NCBI GenBank assembly: GCA_024693045.1
Contig: JAILLQ010000051.1
Coordinates: forward strand, 1-34,682
Reading direction: 5' to 3'
DNA from: Treponema sp.
Lineage (GTDB): Bacteria > Spirochaetota > Spirochaetia > Treponematales > Treponemataceae
Length of the DNA stretch: 34,682 nucleotides
A model generated the notes under the pieces. The model was not told the DNA's origin. It was given only the letters and a program-made list of their open reading frames with translations, and ran no database searches. This document shows positions 8,051 through 16,984 of this stretch, in pieces. Both the position numbers and the translations under genes were made by a program. Each line of letters begins with the position of its first letter. Positions within the stretch are counted from its first letter, which is position 1.

Positions 8051-8801
8051 TGCATCTCTCCATAACTTTTTTTGCTAACTCCATGTAAACCTTTGCCATG
8101 TTTGAATCAGGATAAGCTTCAACAACTGTTTTTCCTTGGTTTTCAGCAAGTTGCACTGTTCCATCACGAGGAACAATTTGTACAATATCGCCACCTATTT
8201 CAACTAGGGCTTTTTGAACAACTTCAACTTCATTTTCTACATTTCTTGAATTAAGAATAACACCTGCATATTTGGCATAACCTCGGTTACCGAAGTTCTT
8301 GATGGCACTAACAATATTTGAAGCTGCATACAGAGCCATCATTTCGCCTGAAGTAACAATAAATACCTGGTCTGCATAACCGTTACGGATAGGCATAGCA
8401 AAACCGCCACATACAACATCCCCTAAAACATCGTATAAAACCACATCCGGTTTATGAATAGTGTAAGCTTCCAGTTCTTCAAGTTTTTCAAAAGCCGTAA
8501 TAATTCCTCTTCCGGCGCAACCAATTCCTGGGGTAGGACCTCCAGCTTCTACACAGAGAACCCCGTTAAAGCCTACATGGACTAAGTCTTCAAGTTGAAC
8601 ATCTTTTGCTTCTTTACTGCGTAAAATGTCTAAAACTGAATCAATTTTTTTGCCATTACAAAGATTTTTAACTGAATCTGCTTTTGGATCGCAGCCAATT
8701 TGCATAACTTTTAAGCCAAGTTTGCTTAATGCTGCGGAAAGATTAGCTGTGGTAGTAGATTTACCGATACCACCCTTTCCATAAATAGCGATTTTAACCA
8801 A
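8034..8801 (-). CDS. NifH-like nitrogenase iron protein (ATP-dependent reductase)
   Basis: This 255-residue P-loop ATPase of the NifH/BchL/CfbC family should be a homodimer with one bridging [4Fe-4S] cluster that passes electrons to the component-1-like proteins at the cost of ATP. Motifs are Walker [11 protein letters not shown] (7-16) with the signature lysine, DPKADS (38-43), Cys95 in GIGCAGRGI and Cys131 in [11 protein letters not shown]. Those are the two cluster cysteines of the family. Arg98 matches the ADP-ribosylation arginine of NifH. It is slightly shorter than NifH (about 275-295). The start is TTG with GAGGG eight bases upstream; the resulting N-terminus, [11 protein letters not shown], is normal for the family. 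It is the first gene of the operon and lies just behind a DtxR-like dyad. Confidence 0.95.
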   Translation of the reverse strand: MVKIAIYGKGGIGKSTTTANLSAALSKLGLKVMQIGCDPKADSVKNLCNGKKIDSVLDILRSKEAKDVQLEDLVHVGFNGVLCVEAGGPTPGIGCAGRGIITAFEKLEELEAYTIHKPDVVLYDVLGDVVCGGFAMPIRNGYADQVFIVTSGEMMALYAASNIVSAIKNFGNRGYAKYAGVILNSRNVENEVEVVQKALVEIGGDIVQIVPRDGTVQLAENQGKTVVEAYPDSNMAKVYMELAKKVMERCNVNLS

Positions 8802-8838
8802 TTTGTTTCCCTCAATTTTTTGTTATAGAACTATTTTA

Positions 8839-8858
8839 GTTAGCATAGGCTAACATTT
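8839..8858 (-). promoter_or_regulatory. DtxR/IdeR-like operator in front of the nitrogenase-like operon
   Basis: GTTAGCATAGGCTAAC (8839-8854) is a 6-bp perfect dyad with a four-base centre. The 19 bases at 8840-8858 match the DtxR/IdeR consensus TTAGGTTAGGCTAACCTAA at 14 of 19 positions by hand count. It lies 38 bases upstream of the TTG start of the NifH-like gene, just downstream of a possible -10 box. A repressor there would block the start of transcription. The consensus is established for actinobacterial iron regulators. That a DtxR-family protein of this organism (TroR-like, for example) uses it is inference. Confidence 0.5.
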
Positions 8859-8863
8859 AAAAA

Positions 8864-8869
8864 ATTGTA
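8864..8869 (-). promoter_or_regulatory. Possible -10 box for the nitrogenase-like operon
   Basis: On the minus strand TACAAT matches TATAAT at five of six bases. A start about seven bases on would place the DtxR-like dyad over the first transcribed bases. No convincing -35 hexamer is seen 16-18 bases upstream. A TTGACC directly before the box is an alternative -35 with TAGCCT as a weaker -10. Confidence 0.35.
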
Positions 8870-8926
8870 GGTCAATTAAGAACAGAGATGGAATATACTC
8901 AATCAAAGGACTTTATTAAAATTAAT

Positions 8927-8956
8927 TTTTCATTAAAACTGTAATTTTTATGAAAA
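8927..8956 (-). terminator. AT-rich hairpin after the CorC-like gene
   Basis: On the minus strand TTTTCATAAAA and TTTTAATGAAAA pair as an 11-bp AT stem with one bulged A, 20 bases after the CorC-family stop, followed by an AT-rich stretch. It would separate that gene from the nitrogenase-like operon. The stem has little GC, so the strength is doubtful. Confidence 0.3.
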
Positions 8957-8976
8957 GAAATTTATGTATTGTGTTT

Positions 8977-10242
8977 CTATAATTTCTCTTTTTCCTTTAC
9001 ATACACTTTAATCTTTGAAATGATTTTATCGTTGGTTTTTAGGATTTCCAGGGTAAAATCGTCGCTTTCGATAAGGCTTCCTTCAGCTGGAATTTCTCCT
9101 TTTTGTTCGATAATCCATCCGGAAAGGGTGCTTGTTTTTCTTTCTACTTTTTCGATGTCGGCGCCAATCAGGTCAAACATTTTTTCCAAAGAAATTGTTC
9201 CTGAAAAGATAAAAGAGCCGTCCGGGCATTTGTGATAATCGCTAAAAACTGTGTCGTGTTCATCCCAGATTTCTCCTACGAGTTCTTCCAGAATGTCTTC
9301 CATTGTAACTATGCCCAGAGTTCCGCCGTATTCATCCAGAACTACCGAAAACTGGATTTGCTTTTTCTGAAAGTCTTTCAGCAGTTTTGAGATTTTTGTG
9401 TGTTCGGTGATAAAATACGGTTTTTGAGCAATATCTTTTATACTTTTGCATTGAGCTGACTTTCTGTAAAAATCTTTCAGATGAATAACGCCTGTTATAT
9501 TGTCCAGGGAGTCTGAAAAAAGTGGAAGGCGGGAAAATCCTGATTTCTGGAAAAGCTTTTTTACGCTCTCTAAATCAGTGTCGTCTTTTACAGCAGTGAT
9601 GTTTACACGAGGAGTCAGAATCGTCTTTGCTTCAAGGTCATCAAAATCGATTACGGACTGGATTAGTTTTGTTTCATTTTTATTCAATGTTCCGGCATCT
9701 TCTGCTTCTTCAACAAAAGTCATTATTTCATCTTCTGTTATGACTTCTTTGCGGTCAAGTCTGAAGATTTTTGATATAAGTTTTTTCCAGCCGATAAAAA
9801 TAACATTTACAGGTATGAGAAGATAATAAATTGCCTTTATAACCGGGTAAAAAAGCATTGAAAGTTTTTCTGGATATGCTTTTGCAATGTATTTTGGGGT
9901 AATTTCGCCAAAAATAAGAAGGGCAATTGTCATGACTACTGTAGCTACAAAAGTTGAATCGATTTTCGTATTTACAAGAAGCCTGGCAAAGAAGATTGTC
10001 GCAATTGCAGATGCTGAAATGTTTACGATATTGTTACCTATAAGAATCGTGCTTAAAAGTCTGTCGTACTTTGTTTCTGCGAATTCAAGAACTTTTCCGG
10101 CTCTTTTATTTCCATTTGTAAAAAGGGTCTTTAATTTGATTTTAGAAAGACAGGAATAGGCGGTTTCTGTTGCCGAAAAAAATCCGGAACACAAAACTAG
10201 AATGATTAAAGAAATTAACAAATGACTCGATCCACCAGGCAT
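8977..10242 (-). CDS. CorC/HlyC (CNNM-type) membrane protein with CBS pair
   Basis: This 421-residue protein has the usual three-part layout. First comes an N-terminal DUF21/CNNM membrane domain with four hydrophobic segments (about 5-150), starting [19 protein letters not shown], the hallmark of the family. A tandem CBS pair follows (about 200-320, with [10 protein letters not shown] and [20 protein letters not shown]). A C-terminal CorC_HlyC domain ends it (about 335-415). Such proteins are linked to magnesium or cobalt efflux in the inner membrane; the older haemolysin name is historical. The ATG has only a distant GAGG 13 bases upstream, so translation signals are modest. It appears to be transcribed alone, divergent from the repeat-borne small gene region. 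Confidence 0.9.
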   Translation of the reverse strand: MPGGSSHLLISLIILVLCSGFFSATETAYSCLSKIKLKTLFTNGNKRAGKVLEFAETKYDRLLSTILIGNNIVNISASAIATIFFARLLVNTKIDSTFVATVVMTIALLIFGEITPKYIAKAYPEKLSMLFYPVIKAIYYLLIPVNVIFIGWKKLISKIFRLDRKEVITEDEIMTFVEEAEDAGTLNKNETKLIQSVIDFDDLEAKTILTPRVNITAVKDDTDLESVKKLFQKSGFSRLPLFSDSLDNITGVIHLKDFYRKSAQCKSIKDIAQKPYFITEHTKISKLLKDFQKKQIQFSVVLDEYGGTLGIVTMEDILEELVGEIWDEHDTVFSDYHKCPDGSFIFSGTISLEKMFDLIGADIEKVERKTSTLSGWIIEQKGEIPAEGSLIESDDFTLEILKTNDKIISKIKVYVKEKEKL

Positions 10243-10446
10243 AAAGCCAGATACCTCTCATAATAGAAATAAGACGAAAAATCATCTTTCTTTAACATTA
10301 ATGGAGAATAATCTTCAAAACAAGTTAAAAAAATCTAGATGATGAAAATAAAAAGTTTTTTAACAGAATAAAAAGCAGACTTTTATACACTTTATCCTGA
10401 CTAGACTCGCAGATTAGATAGAAGAATAATTAATTTACAAAAAAAT

Positions 10447-10480
10447 AAAGCCAGCTCCTATAAATTGGAAACTGGCTTTT
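10447..10480 (-). terminator. Rho-independent terminator of small basic gene, copy 1
   Basis: AAAGCCAG and CTGGCTTT form an 8-bp stem extended by a GGA/TCC segment. On the minus strand it is followed by an A and seven Ts. It lies 19 bases after the small-gene stop. The plus-strand side ends in TTTT as well, so some bidirectional action is possible. Confidence 0.8.
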
Positions 10481-10499
10481 AAATCAAAATCCTGAATGA

Positions 10500-10607
10500 T
10501 TACTTGTTTTCAACAGCATCAGAAGAGTTTGCATGTTTCTGGTGTTTTTCCATTTTCTTTTCTTTCAAGGATTTTTTTGGTTTATTCTGTTTATTCTTAT
10601 CGCCCAT
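10500..10607 (-). CDS. Small lysine-rich protein, copy 1 (35 aa)
   Basis: A 35-codon frame starts ATG with AGGAG seven bases upstream. It begins MGDKNKQNKPKKSLKEKKME and ends in DAVENK. It is very rich in lysine, has no hydrophobic segment and looks disordered or nucleic-acid binding. A strong terminator follows. A paralogue with three residue changes lies at 19461-19568. Conservation of the reading frame, SD and terminator in both copies argues that it is a real gene. Function is unknown to me; a ribosome- or RNA-associated role is only a guess from charge. Confidence 0.7.
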   Translation of the reverse strand: MGDKNKQNKPKKSLKEKKMEKHQKHANSSDAVENK

Positions 10608-10648
10608 TTTCTTCTCCTATTTTTCTTCTATATAACATTGCAAGATAT

Positions 10649-11323
10649 ATGATTAAAGCCGTAATCTTCGACATGTTTGAAACTCTGATAACTCATTATA
10701 CCACTAGCCTTTACTTTAGCACAGAAATGGCCCTTGACGCAGGTATTCCATATCAGGATTTTTACCACACCTGGAAGGAGACAGATTCTGCCCGCACCCT
10801 GGGAGAAATGACATTTAAAGAAGTCATCCGCAAAATTCTTATAGAAAACAATGCCTGGAGCCAGCAAAAATTCGACCTGATTATAAGCAAAAGAACTCAA
10901 ACAAAGAAGGAACTATTTAACAAACTCCACCCACAGATAATTCCTATGCTCAAAAATCTCAAAGAAATGGGCCTTAAAACTGCCCTGATTTCAAATTGCT
11001 TTGACGAAGAAGCCGCCGTTATAAAAGAAAGTATCCTTTACCCCTATTTTGATATCACCTGCCTCTCCTGCGAGCTAAAAATGCACAAGCCAGAAGCAAA
11101 AATTTTTGAATACTGCCTCAAAAACTTAAAAATCCAGCCTTACGAGTGCCTCTATTGCGGAGACGGCGGAAGCTCAGAACTCGAAACCACCCAAAAGCTG
11201 GGAATGCAGCCCCTCCAGGCCTGCTGGTACTTTTCCCCTGCCACAGAAGGCATCCTTACCCGCAATAAAAACTTTCCCCAGTTAGAATCCCCCATCGACC
11301 TAGTCTCCTTTATAAAAATATAA
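10649..11323 (+). CDS. HAD-superfamily hydrolase
   Basis: This 224-residue haloacid-dehalogenase-type hydrolase is probably a small-molecule phosphatase or dehalogenase-like enzyme. Motif I is IFDMFETLIT with the nucleophile Asp8; the usual second Asp is Phe10, as in L-2-haloacid dehalogenase-type and some phosphatase members. Motif II is ALISNC, the motif III lysine lies in HKPEAKIF, and motif IV is YCGDGGSSE. A longer open frame starts at 10496, but the first 51 codons run over the small-gene cassette in the repeat and show no homology. I therefore use the ATG at 10649 that starts MIKAVIFD. No good SD precedes it; a TATAAC box lies 13 bases upstream. It probably heads a unit with the two large genes behind it. 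Confidence 0.85.
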   Translation: MIKAVIFDMFETLITHYTTSLYFSTEMALDAGIPYQDFYHTWKETDSARTLGEMTFKEVIRKILIENNAWSQQKFDLIISKRTQTKKELFNKLHPQIIPMLKNLKEMGLKTALISNCFDEEAAVIKESILYPYFDITCLSCELKMHKPEAKIFEYCLKNLKIQPYECLYCGDGGSSELETTQKLGMQPLQACWYFSPATEGILTRNKNFPQLESPIDLVSFIKI

Positions 11324-11355
11324 TAATTCATTATTATTCCTTATAGGAGTTGATT

Positions 11356-14300
11356 ATGAAAACTTTTAAAATAATTAATAAAATCTTTTTACTTGCCTTT
11401 CTTACCCTTTTTTTTGCTTCCTGTTCTGGCAATAAGCAAAAAGATAAAATTAATGTACGATATTATGTTGATGAGCCTTCAAGCAAACTTGACTTAGATG
11501 GCCAGCCTCAAAAGCTCTATGTAAGATTTGACGGTTCAGTCTGTAAAATAGAAGATGTTGGAGCAAAACCAAGTTCTTCGATACAGATAAATCCTGCTAT
11601 CAGCGGCAGCTGGAAGTGGCTGGACGATACAACACTTTCCTTTAGTCCTTCGGAAGCATGGCAGCTTAATACTAAATATAAATTTTCAATGCCTGATTCA
11701 ATTTTTTCGGACTCTGTTATTGTAAATAGTGATTTTTCTTTTAAGACGGAGCCTTTTAAGGTTAATCTTGAAGATGCAGAATTTTATATTAATCCGCAGA
11801 ATCCTTCCCAAAAAGCGGTAACCTGTACTATCAAGGCTTCTCACCCTTTAATAAAGGAATCTGTAAGCAATTGTCTGGAACTTGAATTTTCTTATCTTGA
11901 TTCAAAAGGAAAAGTTTCTAAAAAAGAGCCTCTTTCTTATCATCTTACCTTTAACAACGCCGCAGACGAGGCCTTTATTGTTTCTGATTTTCTTGAAATT
12001 CCTCCTTACACCTCCACTGTAAGCATAAATCTTAAAAAAGGCTTAGAAGCTCAGCTGGGTGGCAAGTCTCTTGACGAAGACAAATGCCAGGTTTCTGTTC
12101 CAGGAATGAGTGACTATGTTAAAATTCTAAATGTTAACACTTCTCTGGTAAAAAACTCAGAAGAAAACTACGATCAGATGCTGGTTATAGAGACCAAAGG
12201 CTCTGTTTCTGTAGAAGAACTTGCAGAACACCTGACGGCTTACGAACTCCCAAAAGACCTGCCAGACCTGCAAGGCTGGAAGGGTCAAAAGGATTTTTCA
12301 TGGACGCCAACCTATGTAACAGAAGAAGTTCTTAAGTTTTCTAAAAAAATAGAAGTCAAGGGGCTTCCTACAGAAGAAGCAGCTTCTTCTCTTAACTCCT
12401 TTTCTTTTAAGGCCACTCCTAACCGCTATATTTATGTAAAAATAACCGGAGGAATTAATTTCTTTGGCGGATACAAGCTCAGATTTTCAGACAAGTCTGA
12501 TGACGCTTTTCAGCAAACCCTGAAAGTTCCAGAATATCCAAGAGAACTTTCCATTATGTCAGAAGGAACGATTCTTTCTCTTTCTGGCAGCAGAAAAATG
12601 GCCCTCTATTCCCGGGGAGTAGCAAAGGTTTTTTACCGCCTTTCCAGAATTATGCCAAAAGATGTAAACCATCTTGTTTCCATGTCCAACGGCGACATGA
12701 AAAACTTTAAGTTTTCAAATTACAACTTTAACGAAAATAATATTTCAGAATCAGAAGTTTCGAGCTACCTCATTCCTGACTGGTCCCGGGAAAAAGTTTC
12801 ATATTTTTCCTATGACTTTACAAATAAGATTAAAAGTGACCTTTCAAAAAATCTTAAAAACGGGCTCTTTCTTTTTCAGGTTACCGACCAGGAAAAACTG
12901 CTGGGAAAAAGCAACTATTACTCAGGGCTTTCCGACAAGCGCCTTATTCTTATTACTGATTTAGGATTTATTGTTAAAAAGAATGCGGACGGAAGCCGGG
13001 ATGTTTTTGTTCAGTCAATTTCCAGCGGCCTTCCTGTTCCTTATGCCACTGTAAAAGTCCTTGGACTGAACGGCAACACTTTAATTTCTACCCAGACCGA
13101 TTCTAACGGACATGCAAAGCTTCCTGTAATCTCTGATTTTAAGGGGGAACACAGACCAACCGCTTTTATAGTAGAAAGTGCTACAGATTTAGCCTTTATG
13201 CCATATTCAGAAAACGGTCGCCTTCTGGACTATTCAAACTTTGATATTGGCGGAGAATACGGCCGTTCAGAAGCAAATAGAATCACTACTTATATTTTTA
13301 ATGACAGAGGCATCTACCGCCCCGGAGAAAAGGTCCACATTGCTTTTATTGCCAAGGCCGGCAACTGGAATACAAATCTAAAGGGAACCCCTCTCGAAGC
13401 AGAAATTGTAGATTCAAACGGGGCTATTGCCTTTACAAAAAAACTTCAGCTTTCGGCGTCAGGTTTTGAAGAAGTCGACTTTACAAGCCAGTCTTATTCT
13501 CCAACCGGCAGCTACAAATTCAATCTTTACCTTATAAAGGACTCCGATTCAGAAAAAAAGAGGGAATTTCTTGGCTCAAACAGTTTTAAAGTCGAAGAAT
13601 TCCTGCCAGACACTCTTTCAATTTCTACAAACTTTCTTCCCCTGCCTTCCAGCGGCTGGATTAATCCGGAAGCCCTAAAAGGAAATATCTCTCTTAAAAA
13701 TCTTTTTGGAACTCCTGCTCAGGGAAACGAAGTCAAAGCCCAGATTATGCTGAGTCCAGGTTTCCCAATTCTTAATAAATATTCCGATTACAGTTTTTCT
13801 GACCCCTACTTTAAAGGAAAACACTACGAAGAATATCTGGGCAGCCGCTTAACTGACGAAAAAGGTCAAACTTCTTTTGATATTGACCTTTCTAAGTATG
13901 AAAAGGCCTCTTACAGATTACAATTCTATGCAGAAGGCTTTGAAAAAGGCAGCGGAAGAAATGTTTCGAGTCAAACTGCCCTTTATGTTTCGCCATTAAA
14001 ATACTTAATCGGTTACAAGGCGGACGGTTCTCTGGACTATATAAACTTTAATTCTGTCAGAAAGCTTTCATTTATTGCCATTGATAAAAATCTTAATAAA
14101 ATCGATGTTGATGATGTTACTCTTAAAATCGAAGAAATCCGCTACATTTCTACTCTCGTAAAGCAGTCAAACGGCCTTTACAAATACCAGTCGGTAAAAA
14201 AGGCCTACCCTGTTAAAGAAGAAAGCCTAAAAATCAGTAAAAATGGCAGCGACATCCTTTTACCTTCTAATATTCCGGGAGAATATAAACTTACTTTAAC

Positions 14301-16968
14301 AGACAGCCAGGGGCTTACTTTTAACACTATCAACTACTCCATCATTGGCGAAAAAAACATTGCAAGAAGTTTAACCCGCTCGGCCGAACTTGAATTAAAA
14401 CTAAAGAATGCAGATTTAACTCCGGGCTCAAGTGCTCAGATTTTTATTAAGGCACCTTACCCGGGAACAGGGCTTATAACAATAGAAAGAGACCATGTTT
14501 ACACCTACAAATGGTTCCAGACTTCTTCCCTTTCTTCTGTCCAGACAATCACAATTCCTCAGGAACTGGAAGGCAACGGATATATCAATGTAATGTTTAC
14601 CCGTTCTATCAACTCCGACGAGATTTTTATGAGCCCATTCTGCTACGGAGCAATTCCTTTCTCTGTAGGTCAGGAAAGAAGAAAGAACAAGATTAATCTG
14701 TCTGTTCCCGACCAAATTAAAGCCGGCACAGACTTAAAGATTTCTTATTCTTCTTCTGATTCCGGTAAAATTGTAATTTACGCCGTGGACGAAGGTATTC
14801 TTCAGGTGGCAAGGTATTCAACTCCTAACCCACTGGCAGAATTCTTCCGCAAAAGGGCTCTTGAAGTTTCTACCTCTCAGATTCTCGATTTGATTTTGCC
14901 AGAATACAACATCCTCAAAACACTGCCTGCAAGTGGTGGTGGTGCAGGAATGGATATGCTTGCTAAAAATCTTAATCCATTCAAAAGAAAGCAGAACGAC
15001 TCGGTTGCCTACTGGTCAGGTCTCCTGGAAACAGGTCCCGATAAGAGAAGTGTAACTTACCATGTTCCTGATTACTTTAACGGTAGCATTCGAGTAATGG
15101 CTGTTGCGGTTTCTAGTCAAAAAATTGGTGTGGCAAGTTCTTCTACTGTGGCCAAAAATCCTCTGATTATTACGCCAAATGTTCCTCTGGTGGCTGCCCC
15201 GGGAGACGAGTTTGATGTTTCTGTTACTGTTACAAATTGTCACAAGGGAAGCGGAAATAATCAGGTTACTCTTAAAGCAGTGGCTGACGAACATATCCAA
15301 ATTTTAGGACAAGACTCCGCCATCCTGAACATAGAAGAAGGTAAGGACGCAAGAGCTTCCTTTAAGGTTAAAGCAAATGAAGTTCTTGGCTCTGCTGAAC
15401 TCAAGTTCCTTGCCAGCGACAAGACAGAAAATGTTAAGCTTTCTTCTTATTTAAGTGTAAGACCTTCTATGCCTTACCAGGTCTGGATTTCGGCAGGGCT
15501 CAGCAAAAAGAAATCTGTAGAAACTAATGTTAACCGCCGCCTTTACGAAGAATATTCAGAAAGGAAGGTCTCAGTTTCAAATGTCCCAGCCTCTTATGTC
15601 CAGGGACTTAATTTCTATCTTGAAAAATACCCTTACGGTTGTGCAGAACAAATTACAAGTAAGGCTTACCCATATCTCTACGAAGATTTTGTAAAAGCCA
15701 GCGGAAAAACTCATGCAGACGCCGTAAAAATGGTTAACGAAACGATTTCTATCATCCAGTCCAGACAAAAATACGATGGAAACATCGGTTACTGGACAAG
15801 TAACAGCCCGACAGAGCCATTAATCACTCTTTATTGTGCAGAATTCCTTACAGATGCGTCAAAAAAAGGCTTTTATGTGCCTTCTTCCCTTATGGAAAAA
15901 GTTTTGGATGCAGTAAAAAATATTGCAAATGACAGAGACAGCAGCTTCTACTCAAATTACCTCAGGAGTTATGCAATTTTTATTCTTACCAAGAATGATA
16001 TTGTTACAACTAGCTACATAGAACTCTTTGAAAATGATTTTAAGTCATCAGAGCTTTCTGCCTGCGATTACGAGGGCCTTTACCTGGCTGCTTCTTATTC
16101 TATGCTAAAGCAGGACAAAAAAGCCAATTCAATTTTGAATAAAATCAAGCTAAAAAAGACTTTTGATGCTTCATGGGCCTTCCACAACAGTCTGCACTAC
16201 ATTTCAACATATATCGACATTATTTCTACATATTTCCCTGCCAGAATTTCTGAAATTAAGGGACAGGAGATAATAGAATTAAGCAATTACCTGACAAACA
16301 ATTATTACAATACTTATTCTACTGCGGCTGCCGTAAAAGCCTTTGAAAGTTACGCTTACACCGATAAAAGCGGAGTTTATAAGGCATACGCAATTACAGG
16401 CAAGGAAGAAAGCGAACTTGCTCTGTCTGGAAGCAGCATTCTTGAAGGAAACTACAAGGATAATGTTGAAAAAATTAAATATGTCTGCGACGGCTCAATG
16501 CCTCTCTTCTACCAGACTTTACAGGCTGGCTTTGAGCGTAAACTCCCAGAAAAAATTGTAAAAGAAGGAATTGAAGTTTCCCGTGAATACCTCTCGGAAA
16601 ACGGCGGCAAACTCAGCCAGATCAAGCTTGGCGACACCATAACCGTAAAGATTTCTTTTAGGGCATTAAAAGGCGCTCTTGATAACATAGCCATGATAGA
16701 CATGCTGCCTGCCGGATTTGAATCAGACATCCAGTCTATCAGATACAGAGACAATTCTAAGTGGTCTCCAGACTATGTTGACATAAGGGAAGACAGGATT
16801 ATTATTTACGGAAGCCTCACAGAGAATGTAAACACCTTTACCTACAAGGCAAAAGCAGTTTCCTCAGGAAAATTTGTTGTTCCACCTATGTTTGCAGAAG
16901 GAATGTATAACCGTGACATAAAAGCCTTATATCCTTGCCCTGCAATAACAATTTTACCTTCTAATTAA
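11356..16968 (+). CDS. yfhM: Bacterial alpha-2-macroglobulin lipoprotein, thioester type
   Basis: This 1870-residue periplasmic lipoprotein would trap attacking proteases, paired with PBP1C, which repairs peptidoglycan. The signal peptide has a lipobox ending FFASC, so it is lipid anchored. A series of MG-type beta domains follows. One segment, about residue 650, reads YRPGEKVHIAFIAKAG, typical of the family (the MG3 / bait-adjacent region). The thioester motif PYGCAEQ is present with Cys1429 and Gln1432, so it is the covalent-trap class. A C-terminal receptor-like domain ends the chain. It is longer than E. coli ECAM (about 1650). I chose ATG at 11356, six bases after AGGAG; a TTG at 11350 abuts the SD and is unlikely. 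It starts 32 bases after the HAD gene and ends 16 bases before pbpC. Confidence 0.95.
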   Translation: MKTFKIINKIFLLAFLTLFFASCSGNKQKDKINVRYYVDEPSSKLDLDGQPQKLYVRFDGSVCKIEDVGAKPSSSIQINPAISGSWKWLDDTTLSFSPSEAWQLNTKYKFSMPDSIFSDSVIVNSDFSFKTEPFKVNLEDAEFYINPQNPSQKAVTCTIKASHPLIKESVSNCLELEFSYLDSKGKVSKKEPLSYHLTFNNAADEAFIVSDFLEIPPYTSTVSINLKKGLEAQLGGKSLDEDKCQVSVPGMSDYVKILNVNTSLVKNSEENYDQMLVIETKGSVSVEELAEHLTAYELPKDLPDLQGWKGQKDFSWTPTYVTEEVLKFSKKIEVKGLPTEEAASSLNSFSFKATPNRYIYVKITGGINFFGGYKLRFSDKSDDAFQQTLKVPEYPRELSIMSEGTILSLSGSRKMALYSRGVAKVFYRLSRIMPKDVNHLVSMSNGDMKNFKFSNYNFNENNISESEVSSYLIPDWSREKVSYFSYDFTNKIKSDLSKNLKNGLFLFQVTDQEKLLGKSNYYSGLSDKRLILITDLGFIVKKNADGSRDVFVQSISSGLPVPYATVKVLGLNGNTLISTQTDSNGHAKLPVISDFKGEHRPTAFIVESATDLAFMPYSENGRLLDYSNFDIGGEYGRSEANRITTYIFNDRGIYRPGEKVHIAFIAKAGNWNTNLKGTPLEAEIVDSNGAIAFTKKLQLSASGFEEVDFTSQSYSPTGSYKFNLYLIKDSDSEKKREFLGSNSFKVEEFLPDTLSISTNFLPLPSSGWINPEALKGNISLKNLFGTPAQGNEVKAQIMLSPGFPILNKYSDYSFSDPYFKGKHYEEYLGSRLTDEKGQTSFDIDLSKYEKASYRLQFYAEGFEKGSGRNVSSQTALYVSPLKYLIGYKADGSLDYINFNSVRKLSFIAIDKNLNKIDVDDVTLKIEEIRYISTLVKQSNGLYKYQSVKKAYPVKEESLKISKNGSDILLPSNIPGEYKLTLTDSQGLTFNTINYSIIGEKNIARSLTRSAELELKLKNADLTPGSSAQIFIKAPYPGTGLITIERDHVYTYKWFQTSSLSSVQTITIPQELEGNGYINVMFTRSINSDEIFMSPFCYGAIPFSVGQERRKNKINLSVPDQIKAGTDLKISYSSSDSGKIVIYAVDEGILQVARYSTPNPLAEFFRKRALEVSTSQILDLILPEYNILKTLPASGGGAGMDMLAKNLNPFKRKQNDSVAYWSGLLETGPDKRSVTYHVPDYFNGSIRVMAVAVSSQKIGVASSSTVAKNPLIITPNVPLVAAPGDEFDVSVTVTNCHKGSGNNQVTLKAVADEHIQILGQDSAILNIEEGKDARASFKVKANEVLGSAELKFLASDKTENVKLSSYLSVRPSMPYQVWISAGLSKKKSVETNVNRRLYEEYSERKVSVSNVPASYVQGLNFYLEKYPYGCAEQITSKAYPYLYEDFVKASGKTHADAVKMVNETISIIQSRQKYDGNIGYWTSNSPTEPLITLYCAEFLTDASKKGFYVPSSLMEKVLDAVKNIANDRDSSFYSNYLRSYAIFILTKNDIVTTSYIELFENDFKSSELSACDYEGLYLAASYSMLKQDKKANSILNKIKLKKTFDASWAFHNSLHYISTYIDIISTYFPARISEIKGQEIIELSNYLTNNYYNTYSTAAAVKAFESYAYTDKSGVYKAYAITGKEESELALSGSSILEGNYKDNVEKIKYVCDGSMPLFYQTLQAGFERKLPEKIVKEGIEVSREYLSENGGKLSQIKLGDTITVKISFRALKGALDNIAMIDMLPAGFESDIQSIRYRDNSKWSPDYVDIREDRIIIYGSLTENVNTFTYKAKAVSSGKFVVPPMFAEGMYNRDIKALYPCPAITILPSN

Positions 16969-16984
16969 GTTCTCTAAGGACTGT

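Larger units (their letters stand above)
10391..10635. repeat. Direct repeat, copy 1 (pair at 19351-19596)
   Basis: These 245 bases match 19351-19596 with six substitutions and one extra A, about 97% identity by hand alignment. The unit contains a complete 35-codon minus-strand gene with its SD, its terminator and about 55 further bases, so it is a whole small-gene cassette. Copy 1 stops 13 bases before the start of the HAD gene. The two copies are in the same orientation and bracket the HAD, alpha-2-macroglobulin and PBP1C genes. Confidence 0.95.

Noticed and set aside
1579..8801. A true nitrogen-fixation (nif) operon
   Set aside because: Only H, D and K-like genes are present, subunits are short, nifB/E/N are absent, and the P-cluster and FeMo-cofactor ligands are not all conserved.
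8802..8976. Cobalamin riboswitch before the importer operon
   Set aside because: I looked for a B12 box and the usual multi-stem arrangement; the spacer is short and AT-rich and shows only the dyad and a weak hairpin.
10496..10648. Longer N-terminus for the HAD gene
   Set aside because: These 51 codons run antisense through the small-gene cassette, have no SD, and the family motif begins at the ATG at 10649.
11350..11355. TTG start for the alpha-2-macroglobulin gene
   Set aside because: The TTG directly touches the AGGAG; the ATG at 11356 has a proper six-base spacing and gives a normal lipoprotein signal.
14428..14715. Antisense frames within the alpha-2-macroglobulin gene
   Set aside because: They are shadow frames of a strongly supported gene, without SD or homology.
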